DNA of 64,000 bases, from NCBI GenBank assembly GCA_016808115.1, contig JAEQBH010000650.1:868001-932000 (forward strand), read 5' to 3'. Every line of letters starts with the position of its first letter. Positions within the stretch are counted from its first letter, which is position 1. Under the pieces are notes generated by a model, which ran no database searches, was not told the origin of the DNA, and was given only the letters and a program-made list of their open reading frames with translations. The translations under genes and the position numbers were made by a program. Origin of the DNA: Tetrastigma voinierianum. Lineage: Eukaryota > Streptophyta > Magnoliopsida > Vitales > Vitaceae. Below are positions 22,210 to 33,764 of the stretch, in pieces.

Positions 22210-25200
22210 TATTCCTGCATTCAATTGAAATAAAATGCCATCAGAAAAGGGGAAAAAAAAAGTGAAAGCTTTCAGGCCAAAAGAATCATCCACTACATGA
22301 TGACCAACAATCTTCTATGGGCGAAAGAATATATAAATATTTGGTGAAAATATATCAAATACCCTTAAATTTGTGAAGCTAACCTCTTTCATGTTTTTTC
22401 TTGAAAAATAACTTATCTCTAACAAAAATGTCTTTTTTATTTCATATATTTTCATTGTCCCTTAAAAGAAAAAGAAAGGGGTTATTGTTTTAAGAAAACA
22501 AGCATTTTTTTCAAAATAGGCCCAAAATGGATGAAGGGTCAGATTTGAAAATTTAGGTTTTCAAAAGGTTTCTTAATCAAATCACTCAAAGATATATTCA
22601 ATACCTTTAAGGGAGTAGAGGTATAACAACAGAATTTCAAATAATTTTGTAGAAACGACAAACATAAAGAGGAAAAAAAGGGCGACTGCTTAGCCTTTTC
22701 CTCAACTTCTCCTGACCTTCATCAGGAATTGTTGATCAAAGACTGGAACAGAGACACAAGGAAAGGATGAATTGGAAGTGTATAGTGGCGCATATATTAG
22801 ATACGAAAAAAAAGTCTAAAACTCTTAGCAGAAAGTCTTGGCTTGTCTTCATTGATTTGCTTTCTCCACTGAGATCAAGGCCTCTTTAGTCTCAGTGAAA
22901 TGGGAACCTAAAAGGAAGATCCGGTATGAGATCAACTATAGAATCATATTGTTCAATCCTAGGCTCAATCAAGCAAGACCTTCTTCTATGGGTGCATGCA
23001 AATATGATGGCAACAAAAGCAGCATATGAGGGAAAATACAAGTTGCTTCCATCACTTCAAAAGCTCTCAAAGCATTCTTACCATTACCATACATTGCATA
23101 TACAGAGCTCAAGGTTGTTCAAGTCACCATTTCTTTGTCCTCGTACGCTTAAATACTTCCAATGAACTCTTCAAACTACCACATCTAGTAGCACATTTCA
23201 AACGCTTGAATACTTCGAATTAAAAGTGCAACAATGACTGTCTTTACCCTGTCTCCTAATTAAGCTCTTAAGGAGTTCCATCCCCAGGCTTATGCCTCCT
23301 AATTAAGCAGACATACTTCAGGAGCATCACATAATTGAAAATCTAGTTTTTTGTCCATTTTGATCATCTTGGAAAATTTCACCCCTTCAACAAAACCTCC
23401 ATGATAAAGATTAATAATTACTGATGATCGAGTTCCACAAAACAGAATCTTTGTGTTTGATTCCGAAAAATTTGTTCAAACCTTAGTGTACTCATTAGTT
23501 TAGAACACTTCCTACCAGTGCAATAAATACAACACTTAGTGTACTCAATAGTTTAGAACACTACATGCTATAGTACTAGATTTATACCCCTTTATGATCA
23601 TATAGTCATGAACATACTTTCCCAATTCCAAGTGTGACAGTCAACACATCTGGTTTTAATTGATTCTGCATCTCCACCACAAATTTTATCTAAGCTTCCA
23701 ACAAACATACTCAATCGTACGTTCCCTTAAATAAATGCATCAGAAGTAACATCTCAATCCTTCTATCATCCGTCAATCTATCACACTTTCAGTGCGGCGG
23801 AAGCAACCAATTGCTCATAGTAAAATCCCCTGTAATCCAAACTTTTGAATCGTTTCATCCTCTTTACCAGCACTCAAACTTGGTGCCACACTGATCATTC
23901 TCAAAAGATTATGAATTTGCAATACTTCCTTTCGTTTGTGCATTGTTCCAAGAAACCAAGATCCCTTAGAGGCATTTTCTCAAACACATTATGCACATTG
24001 TCCAAATCGTTGAACTTCTGATATATTTAGACCGAATCAAAGCATTCCCAACATACATATGTTTGAGCCATACGTCCAACATACATGTTTGACCGAATCA
24101 AAGATATTTCATACAAAATCACTATTTGATCCATTGATAGTCCAATGAATAAAAATCAAAGCTTTTCAAAAACCAAAATGATGTATAATTCAATTCAAAT
24201 CCTTTCACCATACAAATGACATAAAACAAATAATTATCTTGGAAAATCTGTATTATTGTATTAGTATCCCTTACCTCAAACGAGCACTTAAGAAACTTGA
24301 AAAAGGTAATCTGAAGAATCCCGATGAACTATTTCACTCCTACCATAATAAGGAAAAACTATTATAATTAATTATTCATCTAAAATTATAGGTTAGAAAA
24401 TCCTAATAATTTCATATTGTTCAAATTATCAATCTTAATACTATTTTAAACATCCTAACTATTAATAATTTAATTAGTGAGTTCAAACTTTTATAAAAGT
24501 CACATTCTTTCCAAATATGATTTCATATATTTATTTATTTTATATTCTTAATAAAATCAATTACTCTACTAAAATGGAATCTAGGAGATTTATTATTAAC
24601 ACTATTATTTTATTTTTTCTAGAATGGAATCTAGGAGAAATCTCACCTTGAAAATTTTTCTTCAAACCGTACTTTTTGAATTCCTATGCTTAAGAGATGC
24701 TACACAGAGAAACAAAGGAACCAATGAATAATATTTTTTTTTCTATTTATACCTAGGGTTTTCCCCTAATGAATTACCAATATACCCTTCATTACAAAAT
24801 ACTTATTTGCCTTTTTTTAAATCTATAGTGTATATCATATCCTCCCTTTTAACAAAAGTTTAGTGCTCTAAACTTGACATAAGTAGGTCCTTAACTAATT
24901 TTTAAATGTCTTTTTCTCATCAATTTAAGTGATTCATTATTTGGTTGTTACTTACTAATTTTAACCTTCATTACTAGCAATCAAGAGTTATAAAGTCAGA
25001 AACAACTTTATCATAATTTTTTGGTTCACAAAATTTCATGGCACTTACCACTCATACTAATATAAATATTTTCAATGGAACACATATTATTACCAATTGG
25101 TGGTTTAATAAAATAAATAAAAAGATCTTTGGTCAATCAATTAATAAAAGGTAATTTCTTAAAATTATCATCATGATGGAAGATGGATTTAAAAAGAAAC

Positions 25201-25636
25201 CTTAATAGGAATTGGTCCTCTCTCAACCCGTATATTTTTTTTTCTCTTCATCAAAGAAGATTTGTTAAACCTAAAGGGGTCAAGAGGAAGAAACACAATT
25301 CTTAGTGATTGAACGCTAGAAATCAATTGCACCCTCTTGTCATGGATCAAGGTAGGCTCTCTTGACTTATTACATAGTTGTGAAAATCATGCATTCTGTT
25401 CAAATATCGATCTTTGCAATATTAGAGTTTGGTTCTAATAATTAGGTCAGATCTTTGCAATATTAAAGCTTACACTTATAACCCAACATTATCTATTTTC
25501 AGCTAAATTTGATGGATTTGTGTGCCGGATCATTAATTCGCAATCACATGTTCACGGCCTAACATTCAGTGGGGAACATGTGCACCCATGGCTCATAAAC
25601 AATGTTGTATACGTTTCATGCTCAGTTATTTAAAAA

Positions 25637-25638
<2 letters not shown>
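22210..25638. other. Intergenic region between GST and methyltransferase
   Basis: 3.4 kb with no gene I can support. 22926-23220 holds overlapping short frames with no domain. ctcctaattaagc appears twice (about 23251 and 23296), and atggaatctaggaga is repeated near 24572 and 24624. 24350-25200 is very AT-rich. 25250-25340 might be retroelement-derived but shows no diagnostic motif. Confidence 0.5.

Positions 25639-25704
<66 letters not shown>
25639..25704. repeat. (TA)n microsatellite in the methyltransferase promoter
   Basis: About 65 bases of alternating t and a ending some 90 bases before the ATG at 25793 and 25 bases before the TATA box, so its length may alter promoter spacing or openness. 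Confidence 0.95.
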
Positions 25705-25711
<7 letters not shown>

Positions 25712-25728
25712 TAGTGGTTTATGGGGCT

Positions 25729-25735
25729 TATAAAA
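25729..25735 (+). promoter_or_regulatory. TATA box of the methyltransferase gene
   Basis: tataaaa, 64 bases upstream of the start codon and just downstream of the TA microsatellite. Confidence 0.6.
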
Positions 25736-25792
25736 TATTAGTGGTTTAGGGGCTTAAGAAAGCAAGTAAAGAAGCATGAAGAGAATAGGAGG

Positions 25793-27173
25793 ATGGATTT
25801 GGGAAGTGCAGAGAGAGCAAATGAGCTACTTCAAGCCCAAGCTCATGTAGAGAACCATGCGCTGAACTTCATCAACTCAATGGCATTGAAATGTGCAATT
25901 GACTTATCCATACCAGATGTCATCCACAGCCATGGCCAGCCCATGCCTCTTTCTCAGCTGGCCTCTGCTCTCTCTGTCCAACCATCTAAACTGCCATGCC
26001 TCCGCCGCCTCATGCGGCTTCTTGTTCATTCTGGCTTCTTTTCTCAGCAACAAGTAATAATCCAAAACATTAACGAGCAAGAAGAAGGGTATTCACTCAC
26101 CACACCCTCTTTGTTCCTTCTAAAAGGTGAGTCCCTGACCGGAGTGCCGCTCTTACTTCTTCATCTTAATCCAGCAATGACAGCTCCATGGCAATTCTTG
26201 GGTGAATGGTTTCGGAATGATGATCCAACCCCCTTTCAAACTGCAAACGGCATCCCACTTTACGATTATACAGCCCGAGATCCAGACTTCAGCAATTTCT
26301 TTAATGAGGCCATGGCAAGCGACTCCCGAGTTATTGCAAGCGTGCTGATTACAAAGTGCAAGGATCTGTTCGAAGGGCTGTCGTCTTTGGTCGATGTTGG
26401 GGCAGGCACGGGAACAACGATCAAAGCCATTGCCAAAGCATTCCCCCATTTGAAGTGTACTGTATTTGATCTGCCACATGTAGTCTCCGATTTGAAGGGA
26501 GATGGAAACTTGGGGTATGTAGGAGGGGATATGTTTGAGGCAATTCCTTCTGCAAATGCAGTCATACTCAAGGTTTGTATATAACCTTGTTCCTTTTTGT
26601 ATTTATTTACTTAGGCACGGTCTGGAAACCATAAAGTAGTAAAGAAAGAATGGATTTAAATTTAATAAATTAATTTTATAATTTTATTCAAACTCATTTT
26701 TATTTGTTTTTTTCAATTATATAAAGACTAAGAAATTTTGATTATATTTTTCACGCTAATAAAACTAAACATGAGAAAATTATTTTTCTTACAAATTTTT
26801 TTGTTTTCTTAGTAATTTCCGGGTTTCAAACCAACCCCTTTTGATGTTTTCACTTGCAAATGACAAGCAGTGGATACTACATAACTGGAGCGATGAGGAA
26901 TGCGTGAAGATACTGAAGAAATGCAAAGAAGCAATTCCAAGCAAGGACAAGGGAGGAAAGCTGATAATCATTGACATGGTAATGGAGAACAGCAAAGGAG
27001 ATGCTGAAAAAGCCGAAACACAGCTATTCTGGGACATGGTTATGATGAAATTGCTCACAGGTAAAGAGAGAAATGAGAAGGAATGGAAGAAGCTCTTTGT
27101 GACGGCAGGCTTCACTCAGTATAAGATAAGCGAAGTGTTGGGTTTCAGGTCCCTCATTGAGGTTTATCCATGA
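25793..27173 (+). CDS. Class I plant O-methyltransferase (resveratrol/isoflavone OMT-like)
   Basis: Transfers a methyl group from S-adenosylmethionine to a hydroxyl of a small, probably phenolic, molecule in the cytosol. Exon 1 is 25793-26572, the intron 26573-26870 (GT-AG), exon 2 26871-27173; together 360 residues, the usual length. N-terminal dimerisation region ~15-85 (NFINSMALKCAIDLSIPDVI). SAM motif at 199-207 is LVDVGAGTG, followed by FPHLKCTVFDLPHVV and GDMFEAIP. His264 in WILHNW is the expected catalytic base, with Asp295 and Glu326 (in LTGKER) at the other two active-site positions. The sequence style (ELLQAQAH, MASDSR) is closest to the resveratrol, orcinol and isoflavone OMT group, but the substrate cannot be read. 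The reading frame is clean, unlike every neighbour. Without splicing the frame stops at 26584, shortly after the intron begins. Confidence 0.93.
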
Positions 27174-27241
27174 TCATGATTCATGACCATGTCACTTGGA
27201 ATTAAAATTTTATCATTTCAGAGTTTTAGAATTGCATGAAT

Positions 27242-27247
27242 AATAAA
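27242..27247 (+). terminator. Likely polyadenylation signal of the methyltransferase gene
   Basis: aataaa about 70 bases after the stop codon. Confidence 0.5.
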
Positions 27248-27259
27248 TATTGGTCTTAT

Positions 27260-28005
27260 GAGGAGGCTATGTACCTGAATGCATCAGATATTTGGGTGTT
27301 CAGGGTTTCGCTGTTTTGCAATTAATTAGAATTGATTAATGTATGTGAGTATATAGACTATTCAAGGGTCTTTCTTTTCCTTTTTCACTATTTTTAAGTG
27401 CTTCCTAAACTAGGTGCAAATGTAGGGGAGAACGAAGAAAAGAGGGTATAAAAACAAGGCAGAATTAGAGTTTTGGGACATATTTAGTTTTTTTTTTTTA
27501 AATTATTAAAATAGTTTAAAAATAAAAATAATGAATAAATTAGTACTTGGACAGTAATACTGTAATCAATTATTATGACATTAACTTAAAAAAAATTCAA
27601 AACAATTGTAATATGGTAACTAACACATTGATTTTTTAAAAAAAAAAAAAAATCAATGAATGCAATATTAATTTTAAATTTTTTTTAATGTCACGGTCAA
27701 TGATGCGACAAACTATTCATGTACTAGTTTTGGGAATATTTTTATTTCTAAACTATGTTAATAATTTAAAAAAAAATCTAAATACATTCAAAGCTCGAAG
27801 AATTAAGTTTATATACGTGGAAGGGAAATAAATTAATTATAAAATATATGTGAAAACGTACAGCAATCAAACCGGCTGTAAATTGAGGAAAATATTCTCA
27901 AAAGTATATATGTGAACAGTGATTTATGTAAAATACTCAAATGACCCTCTATACATTAAATGTTGTGGGCTCCCCCACTCACCAAACCATATGCACTTCA
28001 CACAA
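27260..28005. other. AT-rich intergenic region
   Basis: Homopolymer-rich, with a runs near 27640 and t runs near 27490; no gene seen. Confidence 0.5.
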
Positions 28006-28013
28006 ATGTCAAT

Positions 28014-28567
28014 CAGCGGTAGGCATGGTTGGATTAATCGTTTTTGGTTTTTGATTTGTTATTTATATAAATAAAAAACATTACTATTAATATGATCAAT
28101 CAAATCTTCTGTTAACCATATATCAATTTTTCGATTAATTATAATTAAAAAATAAATTTAAAATTCCATAATCATATATTAAAGTTCAAATTATAATAAT
28201 TATTATAAATACAATAAAAAAATGCAAAGAAAAAAAATAAGATATAATCTATTCATTTGTAATCTCCTTAAACACTTATGCATTTATAATATATTATAAT
28301 ATGTCAGCAAATAATACGTAAATGCATTGGATTAGATAATTTAATCACTTTGATTTTTAATCGATCATGTTTTATTTTAATAGAAAGAAACAAAATCCGA
28401 AGAAATCCTTGTGGCTTGAGAAGCGCGATGTTTATATTTTGTAAAGCGAAAGTAAGGATTTATGTGAGCAAGCGAGTCGAGCCGTTCCGATTCGGTGTCA
28501 TTTTCAATTCGATTTCGATTTGATTTTTCTACCAATTCAATTTCTTAGGGTTTTTTGTCCACCACTA
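28014..28567. mobile_element. Non-autonomous hAT-like element with 8-bp target duplication
   Basis: 554 bp bounded by imperfect terminal inverted repeats, CAGCGGTAGGCA on the left and, in reverse complement, TAGTGGTGGACA on the right (9 of 12 match). The bases atgtcaat occur directly before (28006-28013) and after (28568-28575). CAG/CTA ends with 8-bp duplications are the hallmark of hAT transposons. There is no transposase frame inside. The interior contains the cggttttcg/ggttcgattt-type wording common in small plant hAT and LINE-related repeats. Confidence 0.72.
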
Positions 28568-28594
28568 ATGTCAATCACCTGCCCCCTCTCCCCC

Positions 28595-28659
28595 CTACCC
28601 TCCTCCGGCCGCACCCATCTCACCCACCTACCCTCCTCCGGCCGCACCCATCTCACCCA
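28595..28659. repeat. 33-bp GC-rich direct duplication
   Basis: Two exact 32-base copies (28595-28626 and 28628-28659) containing ctcctccggccgcaccc, in otherwise AT-rich DNA. Confidence 0.93.
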
Positions 28660-28841
28660 AGCTTCCTTCATTTTTTACATTTTAATTCTTTTTGGATAAC
28701 CCTTATTCTCTTAATATAAAAATATATTTAATAATAATAATAATTAATTTTCTAATAAATAAATTTCAATATTTTAAATAATGTTTTATAATTTTGATTT
28801 CTTTCTCAAAAATAATTTTTTATTCATTATTTTTATTAAAT

Positions 28842-29014
28842 GTTAAATTTAACTTGATACATTAAAATATATTAGTTTTAATATAAAAATAAATTCATCT
28901 ATAATCATTAAAAATTTAGAAAATTAAAATGTTACGTTTAACTTGATACATTAAAATATATTAGTTTTTAATATAAAAATAAATTCATCTATAATCATTA
29001 AAAATTTAGAAAAT
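28842..29014. repeat. 89-bp tandem duplication
   Basis: Unit containing aacttgatacattaaaat and tcatctataatcattaaa starts at 28842 and again at 28931, differing at only a few bases. Confidence 0.92.
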
Positions 29015-29254
29015 AAGTGAATTCTAATATTTCATATATAATTTATTTTATCTTATATTTACAATATTTTTATATTTATAATTTTTATATTTTGGATCTA
29101 ATTTTAAATTTTTTAAATTTTATAGAATATTAAATATAAATTTTAAAAGTAAAAACACCATTCACACTAGTTTTAACTAATTTTATTTAATTTTTAAAAA
29201 ATGGAAATAATATGAAAAATTATTAATATAACTTTCATTTAACTCAACGATACA

Positions 29255-29695
29255 AAAAAACAGTAGTGGGACCACAAGGGAGTGGTCGCAGGGTGTGGTC
29301 ATTGGGGGTATGGCAGCTAAGGTGTGCATGACGTATAGTCTTAGAAAATCTTTGTGAGGTAGTCCCGATATGGAGTGGTTCGCGAGAGTGCGACTGGCAA
29401 GAGTGTGGTCTTTAATTTGGTGGCCTTGATAATGGTCTGGAAATGTGACATGATAATGTGGTCGCAAATATGATCACATATGTGTGGTGTGAGATAAATC
29501 TTCAGTGGTCGCATGTCTGAAATTAGTAGAGGCCAGAATGGGGCCAGATGGTAGTAGATTCTATGACCGTCTTGTGGTCATTAAAAGTATGGTTGTTGAT
29601 GTGGTCACTATATACCATAAAATAATTTCCTTCTTAGTGACCACATTGCGGTCTCTTTGTTGTTGTCCACCACATCTTATGGTCCCTTAAATTTA
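29255..29695. repeat. GTGGTC-rich subterminal block, left
   Basis: At least eight gtggtc, gtggtcgc or gaccac words, irregularly spaced. Its reverse complement resembles the style of 32840-33308. Confidence 0.7.
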
Positions 29696-29811
29696 TAAAT
29701 ATTTTAATTATTTAATTAATATTTCATAAAAATTTAATTATTACTTATATATTAATAAGTTTAATTGGTTATATATATATGATAAGTTTAAATATATTTA
29801 TCATTTAAATT

Positions 29812-29990
29812 TAAAAACACAAAGTATTAAACATTAAAAATCAAGATTGAAAGTCCAAATGTTGGGAAAAAACAACCTGAGAAGTATTAAACGTTAAAAG
29901 TCAAGGCCCCGAGGTCCAAATGTTAAAAAACACAAAGTATTAGGTTAAAAACACAAAGTTATTAAGCGTTAAAAAAGCGTGATATATTCA
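29812..29990. repeat. Degenerate short tandem repeat
   Basis: acacaaagtatta and gtccaaatgtt words recur about three times, roughly 60 bases apart. No coding content. Confidence 0.6.
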
Positions 29991-30461
29991 AGACTCAAAT
30001 ATGCAGTGGCGTGTGTTTGATTCATCTACGGTGGGACCATCTCGGTGGCAATTAATGACTCAAACCTCTCTCTCGTCATCCTCTGCTCCATCATGCGGCG
30101 TATCATCTCCTCGGTTGGAAGTCTCCACCCATCGGAGGATTGGATGTTACTTTGTAGCTCCCCGTACTTCATGCATAGGCGGATTGTCATGACTCAAGCT
30201 CTCTAATTCGGTGATGGCGCCTCGAGGGGGTCTTGAGGATGTAAGGCATCAAATGCAAATTTGGATGATTTATTTCGACCTGTCATGCAGCCTTATCTCT
30301 TCAGTGTGATGAAGCCTCGGCATTGTAGAATATCTGTTATCATCTTCACTGTGTCAAGACACGTTTCGATTCATCTTGGGATTCCATAGCAATTAGCTCA
30401 TGTATCTTCTCCTGAAACAAAATGTCATATGAAACTACCAGTTTCTTAGTTAGGATGTAAG

Positions 30462-30565
30462 CACTACAACAATTTTTTAATTAGACTACGTCTAAAAAAC
30501 GTAGTCTTTTACATATAGACTACATTTTCTAAACCATAGTCTAGGTGAGTGTAGTTAAAAGTGTG
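30462..30565. mobile_element. CACTA-like transposon terminus
   Basis: Begins CACTACAACAA, close to the CACTACAAGAA end of En/Spm (CACTA) elements. It is followed by inverted repeats of agactacg (gactacgtc, six bases, gacgtagtc-type pairing at about 30484-30510 and more copies to 30545), as expected of subterminal repeats. The partner end was not found in the window. Confidence 0.6.
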
Positions 30566-30639
30566 AGTGTAGTTAAAGAGCCCAGCCAAAGAAACCTTGT
30601 AGAGGAATACACAAAAGAGTACACTTACTATGCAGAAAT

Positions 30640-30785
30640 ATCCCCCCTCATAAATTAGTAGCCCAGAAATAGAGTTAATGAAATATAACTTTAGCCTATC
30701 ATAAGAGAAGCTATCATCCTCGAACACTACCCTATTTCTTTCTTTCCAGATTGCCCAGAAGATGCACAGTGGAGCCACCTTCCAC
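30640..30785 (-). pseudogene. Non-LTR retroelement zf-RVT-like fragment
   Basis: The minus strand encodes APLCIFWAIWKERNRVVFED then SYDRLKLYFINSI, the conserved tail of the zinc-binding region that follows reverse transcriptase in plant LINE-derived sequences. It is only ~45 residues long and lies inside the downstream part of the mL41 gene relic. Confidence 0.75.
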
Positions 30786-30963
30786 AGCTTTCTAGCTTGC
30801 TTTCTTTGGAACAGGGTTCACCCAGTAACAAGTCTTGTTGAGACAAAATTCCATCCCAAGCACATATCAACAAGCCATTTTTAAAGCAGTCATTCAAACC
30901 CACCACAAACAAAAAGAACTCCCCTACAGAAAAACTAAGGTAAAAAAGAACATATCTGTGTAC

Positions 30964-31945
30964 CTTGAAGTCAGTCAAATCGGGGACTACATAGTTTGGC
31001 AATTTCTCTTGCATCACAACATACCCACCTGCACCAAAGGATAAATGAGTAAGTTTTAGATAGATAGGAATGATTAGATTCAAGCACTGAATAGGAGGTC
31101 AACCTGATAAATTAGCACATTTCAAACAAAAAAACCCAAATACTTGCTCGTTTAAATTGTAACAAATGCAACACACCGTAATTCCATATTCTGTTTTTGA
31201 TTCTCTGTATCTCAATTTCATGAAATCAAAATGACACACATTAGTATGGCTATCCAACCTATCACAGAGTAATTGACATCCCAGGACAAGATAAAAACTT
31301 CAAAAATTAGGATTTGAAACCTAAAATTCAACACAAAAAAAGCCTCTACCCAAACCCAAACATGAGAAACTCAACTGCAGGATCCTTGACACTATTCTGC
31401 CCGATTGCTATATTACTATTTCATTTTCGTGAAAAAAGACCACTCCTCAAATGAAGAAGAAATTTCTTCAATAAATTTTGATGATATTTTAGAAGACTGC
31501 AACTGGTAAAATGCTAAGCCAAAAATATGATATTTAATGATTCAGAAAAAGAATGCCCAGGGCAATTCAAGTAGGTTATGAGTCTACAGAGTCATTTAGC
31601 CATGAAAGAAGAAAGAAGAAGAAATGGAAAAAGTAGAATAAAATGAGATGAGAGTGATAAAAGTGAACCTTTGCAGTAGCTGGAAACCAATGGAGCTTAC
31701 AATTGCTCCCTTATGTAGTAATCTCAGTGCTCTTTTGGAGAGAATGTCGAGGAAGATATTCGTTTCTTCTGAACGCTCTCCCGATCCCCAATATCAGTCA
31801 CCAACTTGTTCCTAACACAACCTCTAATAAATGTCTATTTTACAAGTTCTGCACCACTCATCAACATAAAATTATGATTAGGGTTAGGGTTACCTGTTCT
31901 TCGAACTTCTCTTCTCCTCTCCCTGTTTCCTGCACTCGAGCTAAG
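30964..31945 (-). pseudogene. Mitochondrial ribosomal protein mL41 (MRP-L27 family) gene remnant
   Basis: mL41 is a nuclear-encoded protein of the mitochondrial large ribosomal subunit. On the minus strand, a leader-like segment (~31945-31890) ends at a gt donor. One exon (~31807-31669) reads LILGIGRAFRR then, after a frameshift, a degraded middle ending in K-G. A 640-base intron follows (gttcac...ggtgcag). The next exon (31028-30964) reads GGYVVMQEKLPNYVVPDLTD then FK, the highly conserved family core, and ends at a proper gt donor. The joint restores K-G-G-Y in frame. The start codon is lost, the first exon has at least one frameshift and two stops, and the exon with the family C-terminus (normally LKPYVS) is missing; a LINE scrap and a CACTA end lie there instead. 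Retained introns show it is not a processed copy. Confidence 0.8.
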
Positions 31946-32839
31946 AGTAAACTATAAACCCCTTTCTTTTTCTTTTTTAAACTTTTCTAGAAATTCATCA
32001 TTTGGTATATAGAAACAGAGACTGGGATATAAAATTAATAATTTCAAAATTAAAATAAAACTCACTTTTGGAAGTTAGAACTATTGGATATTTACTTTAT
32101 CTAATTTTGAAACAGAGACTAGGATATAAATTGTGGTAGATGAAGAGTTTTAAGAAGTTGTAGATGATATTTAACCTTTTTCAATTTAAAATGATGAAAT
32201 CAAGTGTTATTTCATATAAAAGACTAATTATCCTTATTTTAATATATTAATTAAAGTATTCATCTATGCTATTTTAAAAAAATTAAAGGTATAAAATAAT
32301 TTTTAATATTTTAAACATAAAAATGATTCTGGTGTAGTATATTCTGTGCTTATAATTTTTTGGCAGCTTTTCTGTGCATATGGATTTAAACTATAATAGA
32401 TTTGTATAAAATAAATTACAAGAAATTTCATAGACTTACCTGTAAAAAAGTTCTTAATTCTTTAAAAAAAATTTATTTTTTTTTGATATAGATCTTATTT
32501 CTGGATCACATAAATTGTTCATATTGAACTGAAAGAAAATGAAAAATAAAAATAAAAAGGAAGATTTTCAACTTCAATATCCTTAGTTAATAAAATTAAA
32601 AATAAGCATAAAAAATCAAGTGGTTGCTATTTAGAATATTAAATAAGAAAACAAATGAGTGTTTTAAAGGACAATATCTGTAAGCTTTAACATTCATAAT
32701 TCACATACTTGTGTTTTATTTTATAAAATTATTATTTTCTAATTTTGCATTTTATAAAAGCTTCTTCTGTAATTACACACACATTATCTCTTTAGAGTAC
32801 TTTACAAAGCTAATCAATTTTTTATTCATTTCTTATAGT
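31946..32839. other. AT-rich stretch, upstream side of the mL41 remnant
   Basis: No frames or repeats recognised. If the mL41 copy once had its own promoter, it would be here on the minus strand. Confidence 0.4.
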
Positions 32840-33308
32840 GAGGCAATGGCCCAGCGTGAATAGTGGTTGTAACCGTGTGCATGAGTAGTGTGTGAATTAT
32901 TTATTTAAAGATTTAACCTACATGTGGTGCTGGCCAGTAGAAATTCTGAACAATGATACCAATTACTGATCATTATGACATGGTCCCATTATTCCTCTTA
33001 GTAGGTTATGTGGTTATTAACCGGTGACTACAAACAAAATGTGGTCACTAGCTAGTGACGGCTATATGGTTAACGATATTGTCTCGAGTCTAGCGCCCAG
33101 TGATTGGCGCGATTTTCTCGGTACTCATTTATGGTCATTGATTGTGGTGACAATGTGGTCACCATGTAGTCTCAGTGGTTGTAATTTAATGATCTTTATT
33201 TTTGGTGTCTTTTGTGGTTTGCGCCAGTGGTCAGTAATGTGGTATTTAATTTTTAGACCGCTTTGTGGTCACAATTTGTGGTCTCAAATTTGATGTTTTT
33301 TTCTAGTG
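32840..33308. repeat. GTGGTC-rich subterminal block, right
   Basis: Repeated gtggtcac, gtggtctc and related words, ending in gtttttttctagtg at 33295-33308. That end is the mirror image of a CACTAG... terminus, so this may be the true 3-prime end of a CACTA-type element. Confidence 0.65.
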
Positions 33309-33356
33309 AAAAAAAAATCAATAATACAACTTTAGTTGACAATTTATTTAACATTT

Positions 33357-33437
33357 GTTTCTAAATTCATAATAATCACAATAAAAAATGCTAGAATATT
33401 TTGGTCTTTTTATTGTGATTATTACGACTTTAGAAAC
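33357..33437. repeat. Foldback hairpin, copy 1
   Basis: Arms gtttctaaattc...aataatcacaataaaaa (33357-33387) and their reverse complement (33407-33437) surround a 19-base core atgctagaatattttggtc (33388-33406). It is part of a ~180-base unit repeated at 33760-33937. It lies between the GTGGTC block and the inverted repeat at 33489, so it may be a small insertion there. Confidence 0.88.
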
Positions 33438-33764
33438 AACTACAAAAAAATTGTCAAAAAAATCAAGGTGTTATTGTTAATTTTTTTTGTTGAATTGAAT
33501 AAAAGTTATATTAATAGTTTTCATATTAATAATATTTTTTTAAATAGTTTTAAAAATAGTTATATTAATAAAAAATAATTTTTAGGTAAAAACATTACTA
33601 AGCACTTTTAGTAATGCTGCTATTTGGATATAGACAATGTGCTATGCAAGTAAAACAATGTTACTATTTAGTGTGCAATGTGCAAGTAACAATATTGTTG
33701 AAAACTAAAAATATTATATAGTTAATAGGAAATAAGTAAAGTTACAATTGGTGAAAATAATCAC

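Larger units (their letters stand above)
29194..33543. mobile_element. Inverted-repeat-flanked DNA-transposon-like region
   Basis: 29194-29248 and the reverse complement of 33489-33543 match over 55 bases, best over the inner half (attaatataacttt core). Inside each end lies a block rich in GTGGTC/GACCAC words (29255-29695 and 32840-33308), in opposite arrangement as subterminal repeats of CACTA or Mutator elements are. The interior holds a separate CACTA-like end, a non-LTR RT scrap and an mL41 gene relic. No transposase is readable. The family assignment is uncertain and no target duplication was found. Confidence 0.5.

Noticed and set aside
26153..26571. Minus-strand frames of ~100 codons
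   Set aside because: Shadows of methyltransferase exon 1, which has a complete family match on the plus strand.
31876..31893. ttagggttagggtt resembling a telomeric repeat
   Set aside because: Only two units of the plant-like repeat, next to a splice-donor-like site of the mL41 remnant; far too short for an interstitial telomere.
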